Assembly (NCBI GenBank): GCA_018240425.1
Contig: JAFEFU010000001.1
Location: 1-46,848, forward strand
Direction of reading: 5' to 3'
DNA: 46,848 bases
Origin: Pseudomonadota bacterium
GTDB lineage: Bacteria; Pseudomonadota; Alphaproteobacteria; Rhodobacterales; Rhodobacteraceae
Below, piece by piece: positions 24,928-34,027 of this stretch. The first letter of the stretch is position 1. Every line of letters begins with the position of its first letter. Made by a program: the position numbers and the translations under genes. Under the pieces are notes generated by a model. That model was not told the DNA's origin. It saw only the letters and a program-made list of their open reading frames with translations, and ran no database searches.

Positions 24928-27175
24928 GCGGGGCGGTGCCCTGCCCGATCTGGTCAAGGGTCAGCGGCCCCTGGACGACGGTTGCATGGGGGCGATCCTT
25001 GGTGCGCCCCTCGACGAAGAAGATCCTGCGCCCCGGCCAGGCCGCGGCGACGGCACGCTCGCTCCCGGGTCCGAGATCGCGGGCAAAGATCGGGCTGTGG
25101 GCATCCTTGGAGAAGTCGTTCAGCCAGAAGGCGCTGCCGTATTCGGTGCCGTTGTCGCCCTCGTCGGCGCGGATGAAGATCACGCTGTCCCGATACTCCG
25201 CCTGCCGGGACATCTTATAATAATCAGCATGATAGCCGCCGAACTCGGGAAAACGGTTGAAGGCCATCCAGCTTTCGAACACGACAATCGAGATCACGCC
25301 CATGAACGCGATCCCGACCGCCAGCCGCCCCGCCACCAGCCCGTCGGGGAAGAGGCGCGACAGCAGCCGCACCGAGGTCACGATCCCGAGCGCGGTGAAG
25401 ATCACCAGGGGCACGATCATCAGGAACCAGTAGCGCGGCCCGGCGAAGAAGGCGCCGACGAACCAGTAAAGCGCGTAGACACCGGCGGTCAGGCCGCAGA
25501 TCAGCGCCATCGCCGCGGTCAGGCGCGTCCATTTCCCCCAGATCATCTGGATCATGGCGAACAGAAGCGACGCGCCCCCCCAGCCGAGGAACGAGAACTG
25601 CAATTCCTGGAAGTTCTGGTGGGTGTTGATCAGCGCCTCGAGCGGGCTGTGGCCGGGAAAGACGTCGATGACGCCCCAGCGGGTGGCTGGCCCCCGGTTC
25701 GGCCCGAAGCCGAAGTCGTTGGCGCCCGGCCCCCAGAGCCTGTCGAGATAGGCATTGATCGGCGTCCGCAGCGGCGCGCCGGTCAGGTAGGTGTCATAGG
25801 GAAAGATCGCCGCGCCCACGAGGATGCAGCCGAGCGCGTAGAAGCCGACCGTCCACCACTGGCGCCGGTCGCGCAGGAAGGTCAGCGTCCAGAGGCCGGT
25901 CAGCCCGCCGATCATCACCCCTTCCAGAGGCCGGGTCAGGAACAGCCAGCCCATCAGCAGCCCCGCCAGCAGGCCGAAGAGGGCCGAGGGACGTTCGCGC
26001 GCCCTCATCAGCAGGACCCAGGCGCCGAGGATCAGCGCATAGGTGAAGGTATGCAGAAGCTGGGTCGCCGACATCGACAGATACCAGGGCGAGACCGCCA
26101 GCAGGAAGGCGGCAAGGTTCGCGGTGCCCCGGTCGGTGACCTCCCTCACGAAGCGGTGCAGGAGAAAGATGCTCAGCGCGGCAAGAAGCGGATTGACCAG
26201 CCATTGCGGGCCGATGGGTTCGGTCAGGGCGAGCGCCAGCGGCCAGCCGGGAAAGGTGGTGGCGAACCACTTGGCGCCGTAGGAGGTCAGCATGTAGAAG
26301 CTGAAGGCATGCGGGTCCGGCGGCACCGGCAGGGCGATCGCCCCGTGCGACAGGTATCGGGCCTGGAAGCGGTAGGTGCTGTCGTCGAGAAGCGGGATGG
26401 CCTGCATCGACAGAAGCGCCACCAGCGCGCACACGGCAAGGACCGAAAGGGCAAGACCGAGAAGCAGCGCCCGGTCATGGGGCCGGGGGCCGTCGGTGGC
26501 GCCGGGCAGGCTGATCGCCGCAGCCACGCGCGCCGACAAGGCCTCGGTCCCCGCCCGAGGCAAGGCCATCAGCAGTGCCGCGAAGGCGGCAAGGTTGACC
26601 CCCAGAAACGCGAGGGCGATGGCCTCCTGCACCACATATTTGCGCGCGTCATGGTCGGCGACCGCGTCCATCACGCTTCGCGCCGCCACGACCAGCAGGA
26701 GGGCGAGCAGCAGAACCCGCCAAAGCCCGAGCCCGGCCACGACCGGCCCGATCCGGCGGACCGCGCCGCAGCGCGTCCAGACCGCCAGCGCTGTCACCGC
26801 CTGGAGCGCGATGGCCCAGAACTCGATGTAGGAAAAATCGGAGACGGGGCGGTAGGAGACCCGCTGGAACCAGAAGGGATCGCGGATCGCAAGCTGCGCT
26901 CCGAACCCCGCCATCAGGGTCGCCGCGACCAGCCCCGCGCCCGCCCATGAGGTGCCGAGGGTGGCCGCGGCAGGCACAAGCGCGCAGCCGAGCACCGCCA
27001 CCCACCAGTAGTCACGCGGGCGCAGGAGGCCGGGATTGCCGAAACCCTCGAGACCGTAGGTGACAAGCGCGACGGCGAGGCCCGCCAGCATAAACCTGAG
27101 GACAGGTGCCAGTCCCGCCGGGAAGGATCGGGCGCTTGCGTCGGCCGCCCCGCCACCGCTGTTCAAGATAGCCAT
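24905..27175 (-). CDS. Large multi-spanning glycosyltransferase (GT-C, GT39-like)
   Basis: A 756-residue membrane protein with about 13 hydrophobic helices and a soluble C-terminal portion. After the fourth or fifth segment the loop IPLLDDSTYRFQARYLSHG carries an Asp-Asp pair like the catalytic loop of GT-C (ArnT/PMT) enzymes, which use polyprenyl-phosphate sugars on the periplasmic face. This makes it the likely GtrC-type enzyme that transfers the modified sugar to lipopolysaccharide or another surface glycan. It runs opposite to the operon and overlaps the gtrA end. ATG 27175 is chosen; an AAGGAG lies 13 bases upstream, which is far, and the promoter gap to the next gene is 174 bases. Confidence 0.82.
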   Translation of the reverse strand: MAILNSGGGAADASARSFPAGLAPVLRFMLAGLAVALVTYGLEGFGNPGLLRPRDYWWVAVLGCALVPAAATLGTSWAGAGLVAATLMAGFGAQLAIRDPFWFQRVSYRPVSDFSYIEFWAIALQAVTALAVWTRCGAVRRIGPVVAGLGLWRVLLLALLLVVAARSVMDAVADHDARKYVVQEAIALAFLGVNLAAFAALLMALPRAGTEALSARVAAAISLPGATDGPRPHDRALLLGLALSVLAVCALVALLSMQAIPLLDDSTYRFQARYLSHGAIALPVPPDPHAFSFYMLTSYGAKWFATTFPGWPLALALTEPIGPQWLVNPLLAALSIFLLHRFVREVTDRGTANLAAFLLAVSPWYLSMSATQLLHTFTYALILGAWVLLMRARERPSALFGLLAGLLMGWLFLTRPLEGVMIGGLTGLWTLTFLRDRRQWWTVGFYALGCILVGAAIFPYDTYLTGAPLRTPINAYLDRLWGPGANDFGFGPNRGPATRWGVIDVFPGHSPLEALINTHQNFQELQFSFLGWGGASLLFAMIQMIWGKWTRLTAAMALICGLTAGVYALYWFVGAFFAGPRYWFLMIVPLVIFTALGIVTSVRLLSRLFPDGLVAGRLAVGIAFMGVISIVVFESWMAFNRFPEFGGYHADYYKMSRQAEYRDSVIFIRADEGDNGTEYGSAFWLNDFSKDAHSPIFARDLGPGSERAVAAAWPGRRIFFVEGRTKDRPHATVVQGPLTLDQIGQGTAPLSAAPGG

Positions 27176-27349
27176 TCCGCTGACGGATCTCCTTGTCCGA
27201 ATCCCGGAAAGGGAGTGGTGGCGCCCCACCCCCGACATTCGGAGCCTCGGCAGGGCGACGCAAGCGAATTCTCCGTGACTGTCCGCGAAGGGAACGCGCT
27301 AGTCGATGTGTGTTGCGGATTGTCCCCGCGATGGAGTCAATCGCACCCG

Positions 27350-28912
27350 TCAGGCAAGCTTCGCGTAGGCGATGTTGCGGGCCAGCCAGCAGCCGATGAC
27401 CAGACCGCTGATCCCGCCCGCCGCGTTCCGCCGGACCTGAACCGTCCATTCGCCCGGCGCGGGGGCGTCCATCGACCGCTGGCAGGACAGGGCGAAGAGA
27501 TCGCGCCCGGCCGGGTGGATCGCGTGCAGGGGGCCGCGGCCCAGGAGGCCCTCGAACCGCCCGAACAGCGCCCCCCCGGCCTGCCCGACCTCGAGCCGCC
27601 CCCCGGTCTCGTCCGAGACATAGCTTCCCTCGAGCCCCGCCCCGGCCTCGCCGCTGACGCGGAAGGCCTCGGCGCGCAGGTTCTCGCCGGGGCGCTCGAC
27701 CCGGATGCGGTCACCGTCGCGCCGGAGCGTCATCAGCGGCGAGGCGGCGATGCCGTCCGGCCCGGGGCGCAGCCTCTCGGCCGAGGTGGCATAGCGGGCG
27801 CCGAGCCACCCGCCCTCGGCCTCGACGGCAAGGAGAAGGCCGTTCTCGCGGTCCAGATACCGGCCGGACCACGCGGAATCGGCAAGGCTTGCGGGCGGTG
27901 GCGGCTCGCCCTCGCCAAGGGCGGCCTGCGCCAGAAGGCGGGCGGCCTCGTGGGCGTCGGCCTCGTGGTTGAACATCACCACGACCGACAGGCGCCGTGC
28001 CGGCACATGCAGGCGGCAGATGCGGAAGCCGCGCAGCGCCCCCCCGTGGCCGGTCGCCGCCAGCCCGGCGACGGTCTCGTGCGACAGGCCGAAGCCATAG
28101 CGGGCCGGGGCACCATCGCGGAAGGTCTGGGGCCGCGACAGGCGGCGGTAGAGCCCGCCTTCGTCGCCGCGGGTGGCGTCGATGTGGCGCTCCCACGCCA
28201 GCATGTCGTCAAGCGAGGCGGCGATCCCTGCGTCGCCCGTCCAGTAGATGCGGTTCACTGCCGGGAAGAAGCCGGTCCCGTCGTTCCCCTCATGGCCGGT
28301 CACGCCATGCGGACCCGCGCCGGTATCGGCGGCGAGGCAGGCGGTTTCCATTCCGGCCCGGGCGAATATCCGGTCGCGGTAGAGGTCGGCCAGCGGCCGG
28401 CCGGCATGATCCTCGATCAGATCCGACAAGATGCGGAAATTGCCGTTCGAATAGGAATAGCCGCTGCCCGGCTCGAAATGGGTGGTGCGCATCCGGGCAA
28501 GAAGCGGCCCCGCATCCTCGCGCCGGAAGCGGCCTTCGGGGTGGGCGCCGTGCAGGACGGTCAGCGCCCAGTAGTCGCGCAGGCCCGACTGCATGTTGCA
28601 CAGATCGGCGACAAGCGGCATCCGGCCCTGAAGCCGGGGCAGGAAACCGGCCACCCGCGCGTCAAGCCGGGCGGGGTCGCCCACAAGGTCGAGAAGCACC
28701 GCGCAGGTGAACTGCTTGCTGACCGAGCAGATCGGAATCAGGGTCGCAGGGGTCATCGGCTGGCCGCGTTCGAGGTCGGCATATCCCCAGGCCCGCCGCG
28801 TGATGACCTCGCCGTCCAGCACCACCCCGGCCACGCCGCCCGGCCCCCTGAACCGCCCCGGAAGGGCTTCGAGCGCGCGGTCCAGCGCAAGGCGGTCGAT
28901 CCTGGCGGTCAT
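27350..28912 (-). CDS. dap: D-aminopeptidase (DAP), serine-type
   Basis: A 520-residue cytoplasmic enzyme that removes N-terminal D-amino acids (EC 3.4.11.19), the same length as Ochrobactrum anthropi DAP. The penicillin-binding-like domain has Ser63-x-x-Lys66 in ICSVSKQFTC, Tyr154 in YSYSNGNFR and His289 in TGHGGALRG. CNMQSGLRDYWAL and QRSMDAPAPGEW also match DAP almost residue for residue, the latter in the second beta-barrel domain that follows. GGGGGAAAGCAG precedes the ATG. It stands alone between the glycan module and the RND operon; its substrate context is unclear. Confidence 0.94.
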   Translation of the reverse strand: MTARIDRLALDRALEALPGRFRGPGGVAGVVLDGEVITRRAWGYADLERGQPMTPATLIPICSVSKQFTCAVLLDLVGDPARLDARVAGFLPRLQGRMPLVADLCNMQSGLRDYWALTVLHGAHPEGRFRREDAGPLLARMRTTHFEPGSGYSYSNGNFRILSDLIEDHAGRPLADLYRDRIFARAGMETACLAADTGAGPHGVTGHEGNDGTGFFPAVNRIYWTGDAGIAASLDDMLAWERHIDATRGDEGGLYRRLSRPQTFRDGAPARYGFGLSHETVAGLAATGHGGALRGFRICRLHVPARRLSVVVMFNHEADAHEAARLLAQAALGEGEPPPPASLADSAWSGRYLDRENGLLLAVEAEGGWLGARYATSAERLRPGPDGIAASPLMTLRRDGDRIRVERPGENLRAEAFRVSGEAGAGLEGSYVSDETGGRLEVGQAGGALFGRFEGLLGRGPLHAIHPAGRDLFALSCQRSMDAPAPGEWTVQVRRNAAGGISGLVIGCWLARNIAYAKLA

Positions 28913-28965
28913 CTGCTTTCCCCCGTCGCGTTGCCGCCGGACTTGACGATGCCCCGTGTCGGAAG

Positions 28966-29325
28966 TCAATTTCCCCGCCGGGACGGGCCGGCCTCGGGGC
29001 GCCCTGGGGGCACCGGGGAAAGGCGCTCGCCCGGCGCGCAGAACGCATCCTGCAATGCCCCGACGATGGCGATCACCTCGGGCCGCTGCAGCCGGTAATG
29101 GACGTGCCGGCCACTTCGCCGCGCCGCCACCAGCCCCTGCGCGCGAAGGCGCATCAGCTGGACCGACACCACCGCCTGATCGAGCCCGAGCGCCGCTTCG
29201 ATCTCGCCCACCGTCTGCTCGCCCCCGACCAGATGGCAGAGGATCAGCAGCCGCTTTTCATGGGCGAGCGCCTTCAGGAACTCGCTCGCCGCGCGAACCG
29301 CCGCGCCCTGGCCTTCCCCCATCAT
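28966..29325 (-). CDS. ArsR-family persulfide-type regulator (BigR/SqrR-like)
   Basis: A 119-residue winged-helix repressor. SEFLKALAHEKRLLILCHL holds Cys30, and Cys96 is in LQDAFCAPG. The 66-residue spacing is identical to the Cys41-Cys107 (SqrR) and Cys42-Cys108 (BigR) pairs that form a polysulfide bridge on reaction with reactive sulfur. No ArsR metal-binding motif (ELCVCDL) is present. It is the last gene of the RND operon, overlapping the pump stop (ATGA). A second, adjacent ATG has the better ribosome spacing. Sulfur sensing is strongly implied by the cysteines but not demonstrated. Confidence 0.86.
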   Translation of the reverse strand: MMGEGQGAAVRAASEFLKALAHEKRLLILCHLVGGEQTVGEIEAALGLDQAVVSVQLMRLRAQGLVAARRSGRHVHYRLQRPEVIAIVGALQDAFCAPGERLSPVPPGRPEAGPSRRGN

Positions 29326-32300
29326 GCCCTCCCGCCGCCGCGCTCTCCGCGCAAGAGCACGTAGATCGCCGGGATCACCAGCACCGTCAACAGCGTCGAC
29401 GAGGCAAGCCCGAACAGGAGCGAGATCGCCAGCCCCTGGAAGATCGGGTCGCTCAGGATCGTCACCGCCCCGATGATCGCGGCGAGCGCGGTCAGCAGGA
29501 TCGGCTTGAAGCGGATCGCCCCGGCCTCGAGCAGCACCTCGGTCAGGGGGCGCCCCCTGCCCTGCGCATGGCGGATGAAATCGACCAGCAGGATCGAGTT
29601 GCGCACGATGATCCCCGCCAGCGCGATGAAGCCGATCATCGAGGTGGCCGAGAAGGGGGCGTGGAACAGCCAGTGCCCGAAGAGGATGCCGATGAAGGTC
29701 AGGGGCACTGGGGTCAGGACCACCAGCGGCAGCTTGAACGAGCCGAACTGGATCACGACCAGGATGTAGATCCCGGCCAGCGCCACCGCGAAGGCAGCGC
29801 CCATGTCGCGGAACGTGACCCATGTGACCTCCCATTCGCCGTCCCACAGAAGCGTGGGCGCCCTCATGTCGTCGGGCTGGCCGTGAAGGCGGATCACGGG
29901 TTTCGGCAGGCTGCCCCAGTCGGCGGCGGCGATGGCGCGGTCGACCGCGATCATGCCGTAGAGCGGCGCCTCGTAGCTTCCGGCAAGTTCGGCCGTCACC
30001 ATCTCGGCCGGGCGGCCGTTGTGGCGGAAGATCGGGTAGGACTGGCTTTCGTGCGACACCTTCACCACGTCGCCCAGCTCGACGATCGAGCGGTCGCCGG
30101 GCAGCCGGTTGGCCGGAACCGGGGTGGCCAGCGCGCGCTCGCCCACCACCATGTCGGCCTTGTCCGGCCCGACCCGGATCGGGATCGGCTCGCGCCCGCC
30201 CATCCGGTGCGAATAGCCGACGATCCGGCCGCCATAGAGCATCGAGATGGTCTGGTAGGCATCGCCCTGATCGACGTTGAAATAGGTCAGGCTGGCATCG
30301 TCGAGGGTCAGGCGCACCCGGCCGGCGCGCTCGCCGAAGCTGTCGTCCACGTCGACGATGAAGGGAACCCCCTCAAAGATCTGGCGCACCCTGGTTGCGA
30401 CCTGCCGCCGGGTTTCGGGGTCGGGGCCATAGATTTCGGCAAGAAGGGTGGCAAGGACCGGCGGTCCCGGCGGCGGCTCGACGACCTTGACGCGCGCGCC
30501 CTCGGGCAGCCCGAGGGCGGCGATCCGCGCCCGAAGGTCCAGCGCGATCCGGTGGCTTTCGCGCGACCGTTCGCCCTTGGGGACAAGGTTGACCTGCAGA
30601 TCGCCCATCTGCGGCTCGGACCTTGCATAGGAATGGCGCACCAGCCCGTTGAAGTTGAAGGGCGCCGCCGTGCCCGCGTAGGACTGGATCGAGGCGATCT
30701 CGCCCACCGGCGCCAGCGCCGCGGCGATCCGACCGAGCACGCGGTCCGTCTCCTCGACTGACGCGCCGCGCCGCAGGTCGAGGACGACCGACAGGTCCGA
30801 CTTGTTGTCGAAGGGCAGCAGCTTGACCGTCACCGCCTTGAAATAGAAAAGGCTCATCGACGCAAGCGTCGCCACCGTGACGAGGGCCAGGAAGACGCCC
30901 GCCCGCCGCCGCGACGCGAGGATGGGCGCGGCGGCGCGCCGGTAGAGGCGGCCGAGCACGCCGCCGTCGCTGGCATGGTCAGCCCCGCCTGGCGCCGCAT
31001 GGGCCTTGCCCAGCTTCATCATCAGCCAGGGGGTGATGATCACCGCGACGAAGAACGAGAAGATCATTGCCGCCGAGGCGTTGGCCGGAATCGGCGACAT
31101 GTAGGGCCCCATCATCCCCGAGACGAACAGCATCGGCAGAAGCGCCACCACCACGGTCAGCGTCGCCACGATCGTCGGGTTGCCGACCTCGCCCACCGCG
31201 TCGATGGCGGCCTCGGCCCGGCTGCGCCCGTCGCCCATCCCCCAGTGGCGGGCGATGTTCTCGATCACCACGATCGCGTCGTCCACCAGGATGCCGATCG
31301 AGAAGATCAGCGCGAAGAGGCTGACCCGGTTCAGCGTATATCCCATGATCCGCGCGGCGAAGAGCGTCAGGAGGATCGTGACCGGGATCACCACCAGCAC
31401 CACCAGCGCCTCTCGCCAGCCGATCGCCACGCCCACCAGCGCCACGATCGACAGGGTGGCAAGCCCGAGGTGGAAGAGAAGTTCGTTGGCCTTCTCGTTC
31501 GCGGTCTCGCCATAGTCGCGGGTGACCGAGACCGAGATGTCGGCGGGAATGACCGACCCTTTCAGGCGCTCGACCTCGGCGCGGATCTCCTCGCCGATCG
31601 TCACCGCGTTGGCGCCCGGCCGCTTGGCGATGGCGAGAGAGACCGCGGGCACCCGGTCGAAGCCCTGCCCCGACCGCGTCAGGGCGAACACCCGCGCATC
31701 GGCGCTGTCGGTCTGAAGCCGGACATCGGCCACGTCGCGGACATAGACCGGCCGGCCGTCGCGGGTGGTGACCAGGATATCGCCGATCGCCGACAGGTCG
31801 TTCAGCGTCTCGCCCACGGTCAGGCCGATCTCCTGCCCGTCCTGGCGCACCATGCCGAGGTCGAAGGCGCTGTTCGCCCCCTCGACCCGCGCGCTCAGCG
31901 CCTGAAGGGTCAGCCCGGCGCTGGCCAGCCGCTCGGGGTCGGGAACGATGCGGATCTCGGCGGGGCTTTCGCCGACGATGTAGGTCAGCCCCACGTCGGG
32001 CAGGGACGAGACCGCCACACGCACCTCGCGCCCGACCCGCGTCAGGTCGGCGGGCGTCCAGCGCGCGGCATTGGGGCCGGTAGGCGACAGGGTCAGCACC
32101 ATGATCGCCACATCGTCGATGCCGCGCCCGACGACCAGCGGTTCCGGGATCCCTTTCGGGATGCGGTCCATGTTGGCCTTCAGCTTTTCATGGACCCTGA
32201 GGATCGCCGCATCGGGCGAGGTGCCCACGGCAAAGCGCGCCGTGACCATCGCCCCGTCGTCGCGGGTCTGGGAATAGACATGCTCGACCCCGGGGATCGA

Positions 32301-32543
32301 CTTGACGATCGTCTCCAGCGGCTCGGTGACCAGCTTGACCGCATCTTCGGCCCTGAGCCCGTCGGCGCGCACCTGGATGTCGACCATCGGCACCAAGATC
32401 TGCGGCTCTTCCTCGCGCGGCAAGGTGATGAGCGCGAGGATACCGAGAACCACGGCGGCGAACAGCGCCAGCGGCGTCAGCGGCGAGCGGATGAAGACGC
32501 GGGTCAGCGCCCCGGCCGGGCCGAGCGGCCTTTCGTCGCTCAT
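29322..32543 (-). CDS. RND efflux pump, inner-membrane subunit
   Basis: A 1073-residue proton-driven transporter of the AcrB superfamily. The N-terminus shows TM1 (LALFAAVVLGILALITLPRE), then the large periplasmic domain, TM2-6, a second repeat and TM7-12. The proton-relay aspartates are in FSIGILVDDAIVVIENI. The late membrane segment DFIRHAQGRGRPLTEVLLEA includes the usual loop. It lacks the heavy-metal-specific DFG motif, so it belongs near the HAE/VexF-like groups. It is flanked by its fusion partner upstream and a sulfur-type regulator downstream. No outer-membrane TolC gene is in the window. Confidence 0.95.
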   Translation of the reverse strand: MSDERPLGPAGALTRVFIRSPLTPLALFAAVVLGILALITLPREEEPQILVPMVDIQVRADGLRAEDAVKLVTEPLETIVKSIPGVEHVYSQTRDDGAMVTARFAVGTSPDAAILRVHEKLKANMDRIPKGIPEPLVVGRGIDDVAIMVLTLSPTGPNAARWTPADLTRVGREVRVAVSSLPDVGLTYIVGESPAEIRIVPDPERLASAGLTLQALSARVEGANSAFDLGMVRQDGQEIGLTVGETLNDLSAIGDILVTTRDGRPVYVRDVADVRLQTDSADARVFALTRSGQGFDRVPAVSLAIAKRPGANAVTIGEEIRAEVERLKGSVIPADISVSVTRDYGETANEKANELLFHLGLATLSIVALVGVAIGWREALVVLVVIPVTILLTLFAARIMGYTLNRVSLFALIFSIGILVDDAIVVIENIARHWGMGDGRSRAEAAIDAVGEVGNPTIVATLTVVVALLPMLFVSGMMGPYMSPIPANASAAMIFSFFVAVIITPWLMMKLGKAHAAPGGADHASDGGVLGRLYRRAAAPILASRRRAGVFLALVTVATLASMSLFYFKAVTVKLLPFDNKSDLSVVLDLRRGASVEETDRVLGRIAAALAPVGEIASIQSYAGTAAPFNFNGLVRHSYARSEPQMGDLQVNLVPKGERSRESHRIALDLRARIAALGLPEGARVKVVEPPPGPPVLATLLAEIYGPDPETRRQVATRVRQIFEGVPFIVDVDDSFGERAGRVRLTLDDASLTYFNVDQGDAYQTISMLYGGRIVGYSHRMGGREPIPIRVGPDKADMVVGERALATPVPANRLPGDRSIVELGDVVKVSHESQSYPIFRHNGRPAEMVTAELAGSYEAPLYGMIAVDRAIAAADWGSLPKPVIRLHGQPDDMRAPTLLWDGEWEVTWVTFRDMGAAFAVALAGIYILVVIQFGSFKLPLVVLTPVPLTFIGILFGHWLFHAPFSATSMIGFIALAGIIVRNSILLVDFIRHAQGRGRPLTEVLLEAGAIRFKPILLTALAAIIGAVTILSDPIFQGLAISLLFGLASSTLLTVLVIPAIYVLLRGERGGGRA

Positions 32544-33502
32544 GGCAGGATCACCTCGTCTCCGGCGCGCAGGCCGCCGAGAATCTCGCGCATCGGCCCC
32601 TTGCCGGTCTGGACGATGCCGCCCGGCACCACCGCCACCGCGCTCTCGCCCCCCGCCCCGGCAATGCGGATCAGGTCGATCCCCGAGCGGGTGAGGATCG
32701 CCGCTTCGGGGACGGCCAGCACCTGCCGCCGGGCGACGGCGACGCGCACCAGGACGCGCTGGCCGATGAAGCGGTCCGACAGGCCCTCGACCGTCACGTC
32801 GGCCGTCACCCGGCCGTTGGCGATCTCGGGATAGATCTTGACGATCCGGCCGGTCTGGCCGTCGCCGACCTCGACCTCGGCCCCAAGGGCCAGTTGTTCG
32901 GCGTGGCGCTCGGGGATGGCGAGGCGCAGGAACACGCCGCCGCCCGCGACCGTCGCCACCGGCTCGCCGGGCATGACCACCTGTCCGGTCCGCATGGGCA
33001 GGGTGAGGATCCGCCCCTCGGCCGGGGCGAGGACATCGCCCTCCTGCATCTGCTGGACGATGACCGCGCGGGCCGCGCCGGCCTCGGCCAGGGCGTTGCG
33101 CGCCACGTCCACCGTGGTGCTGGCAAGGTCGAGCTGCTGGCGCGTCGTCGCCCCGCGGTCGAGCAGCGCCTGGTTGCGCGTCAGTTCGGACTCGGCGTTC
33201 TGCAACTGGGCGTTTGCCGCGGCGATGCGCGCGTCGGCTGCGGTCAGTTGCAGGTGCAGCTTGTCGTCGACGATCCGCGCGATCACCTGGCCGGCCGCGA
33301 CCGGGCTGCCCTCGCTCACGTCGACCGACGCCAGCATGCCCCCGATCCGCGAGCGGGCCGGGATGACGAAGCGGCTCTCGACGCTGCCGAACAGCGCCTT
33401 CATGTCTGCGACCTCGATCGGGGCGACCAGGTAGGTCTCGGCCGGCGCCGGCGGGGCGAGCCCCGTCCAGGCCAGAAGCGCCAGCGCCAGAACGGCCCTC
33501 AT
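32540..33502 (-). CDS. RND membrane fusion protein
   Basis: A 320-residue periplasmic adaptor. The Sec signal MRAVLALALLAWTGLAPPAP is followed by the lipoyl half-motifs (VIPARSRIGGMLASVDVSEG and VLAPAEGRILTLPMRTGQVV), an alpha-helical hairpin rich in Ala, Gln and Leu (residues about 90-150), and a beta-barrel (GAEVEVGDGQTGRIVKIYPE). It connects the pump to an outer-membrane channel. ATG 33502 is preferred because it gives a clean signal peptide; the stop overlaps the pump's start. Confidence 0.92.
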   Translation of the reverse strand: MRAVLALALLAWTGLAPPAPAETYLVAPIEVADMKALFGSVESRFVIPARSRIGGMLASVDVSEGSPVAAGQVIARIVDDKLHLQLTAADARIAAANAQLQNAESELTRNQALLDRGATTRQQLDLASTTVDVARNALAEAGAARAVIVQQMQEGDVLAPAEGRILTLPMRTGQVVMPGEPVATVAGGGVFLRLAIPERHAEQLALGAEVEVGDGQTGRIVKIYPEIANGRVTADVTVEGLSDRFIGQRVLVRVAVARRQVLAVPEAAILTRSGIDLIRIAGAGGESAVAVVPGGIVQTGKGPMREILGGLRAGDEVILP

Positions 33503-33512
33503 CGCCGCCCCG

Positions 33513-33701
33513 TCACGGACGCAGGCCAAGCGCCCGGAAGATGCGGGCCGCGGGGCAAAGGCCGGTGAAGGCCGACTGGAAGAGGTTCGCCCCGACGAAG
33601 GCCGTCAGCCACAGGAAATAGGGCGACACCCAGTGCGCGAGCGCCAGCGACACAAGCACCATGAACCCTGCAAACGCCATAACCGCCCGATTGACCGTCA
33701 T
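33513..33701 (-). CDS. DUF2892 (YgaP-type membrane domain) protein
   Basis: A 62-residue protein with two transmembrane segments: VMAFAGFMVLVSLALAHW and FLWLTAFVGANLFQSAFTG, then the FTGLCPAARIFRALG motif. It matches the DUF2892 family found beside rhodanese, sulfur dioxygenase and BigR-type sulfur genes, where the CP cysteine is conserved. GGAGG lies at good spacing before the ATG. It is the promoter-proximal gene of the RND operon, whose regulator is BigR/SqrR-like. Possible role: anchoring or transferring reactive sulfur at the membrane (inference). Confidence 0.85.
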   Translation of the reverse strand: MTVNRAVMAFAGFMVLVSLALAHWVSPYFLWLTAFVGANLFQSAFTGLCPAARIFRALGLRP

Positions 33702-33835
33702 CTTTTCCTCCATCATCCATCATGGTTGGCCCGAAATTGTCGATCCCCAGGGCCAGAGGGGCCCACCCCGGGAAGCACGACATGCGCCGCCCGCCCCCTT
33801 CCGATCGCAGCGCGGCGCACCCGCAAAACATTCGT

Positions 33836-33868
33836 GTTTCTATATATATAAACATTCAAACTTTGCAA
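33836..33868 (-). promoter_or_regulatory. Promoter and AT-rich palindromic operator of the RND operon
   Basis: In a 326-base gap with no gene (33702-34027), the only AT-rich island is GTTTCTATATATATAAAC (33836-33853), with 8 of 9 base pairs matching. It covers the -10 region of a minus-strand promoter whose -35 TTGCAA lies at 33868-33863. AACATTC occurs as a direct repeat flanking it (33827-33833 and 33851-33857). This is where a BigR/SqrR-type repressor would act. The remainder of the gap is ordinary GC-rich sequence plus a CGGAGA-TT-TCTCCG stem (33948-33961) in the leader of the divergent PepSY gene. Confidence 0.6.
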
Positions 33869-34027
33869 TGTGTCTGATTGCGATCCCGCAGGGACGCCGG
33901 TCACCTCACCCAGGGGCCCCGCTCGACATTACAAACAAATAATCCGCCGGAGATTTCTCCGTCATCGCCGCCACCCATCTCGTCTTCATCGGCGGGCGAG
34001 ACCCGCCGCAACCCAGAAAGGATGACG

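Noticed and set aside
28966..29325. Metal-sensing ArsR (arsenic, zinc, cadmium) interpretation
   Set aside because: The metal motif ELCVCDL is absent and the two cysteines have the BigR/SqrR spacing.
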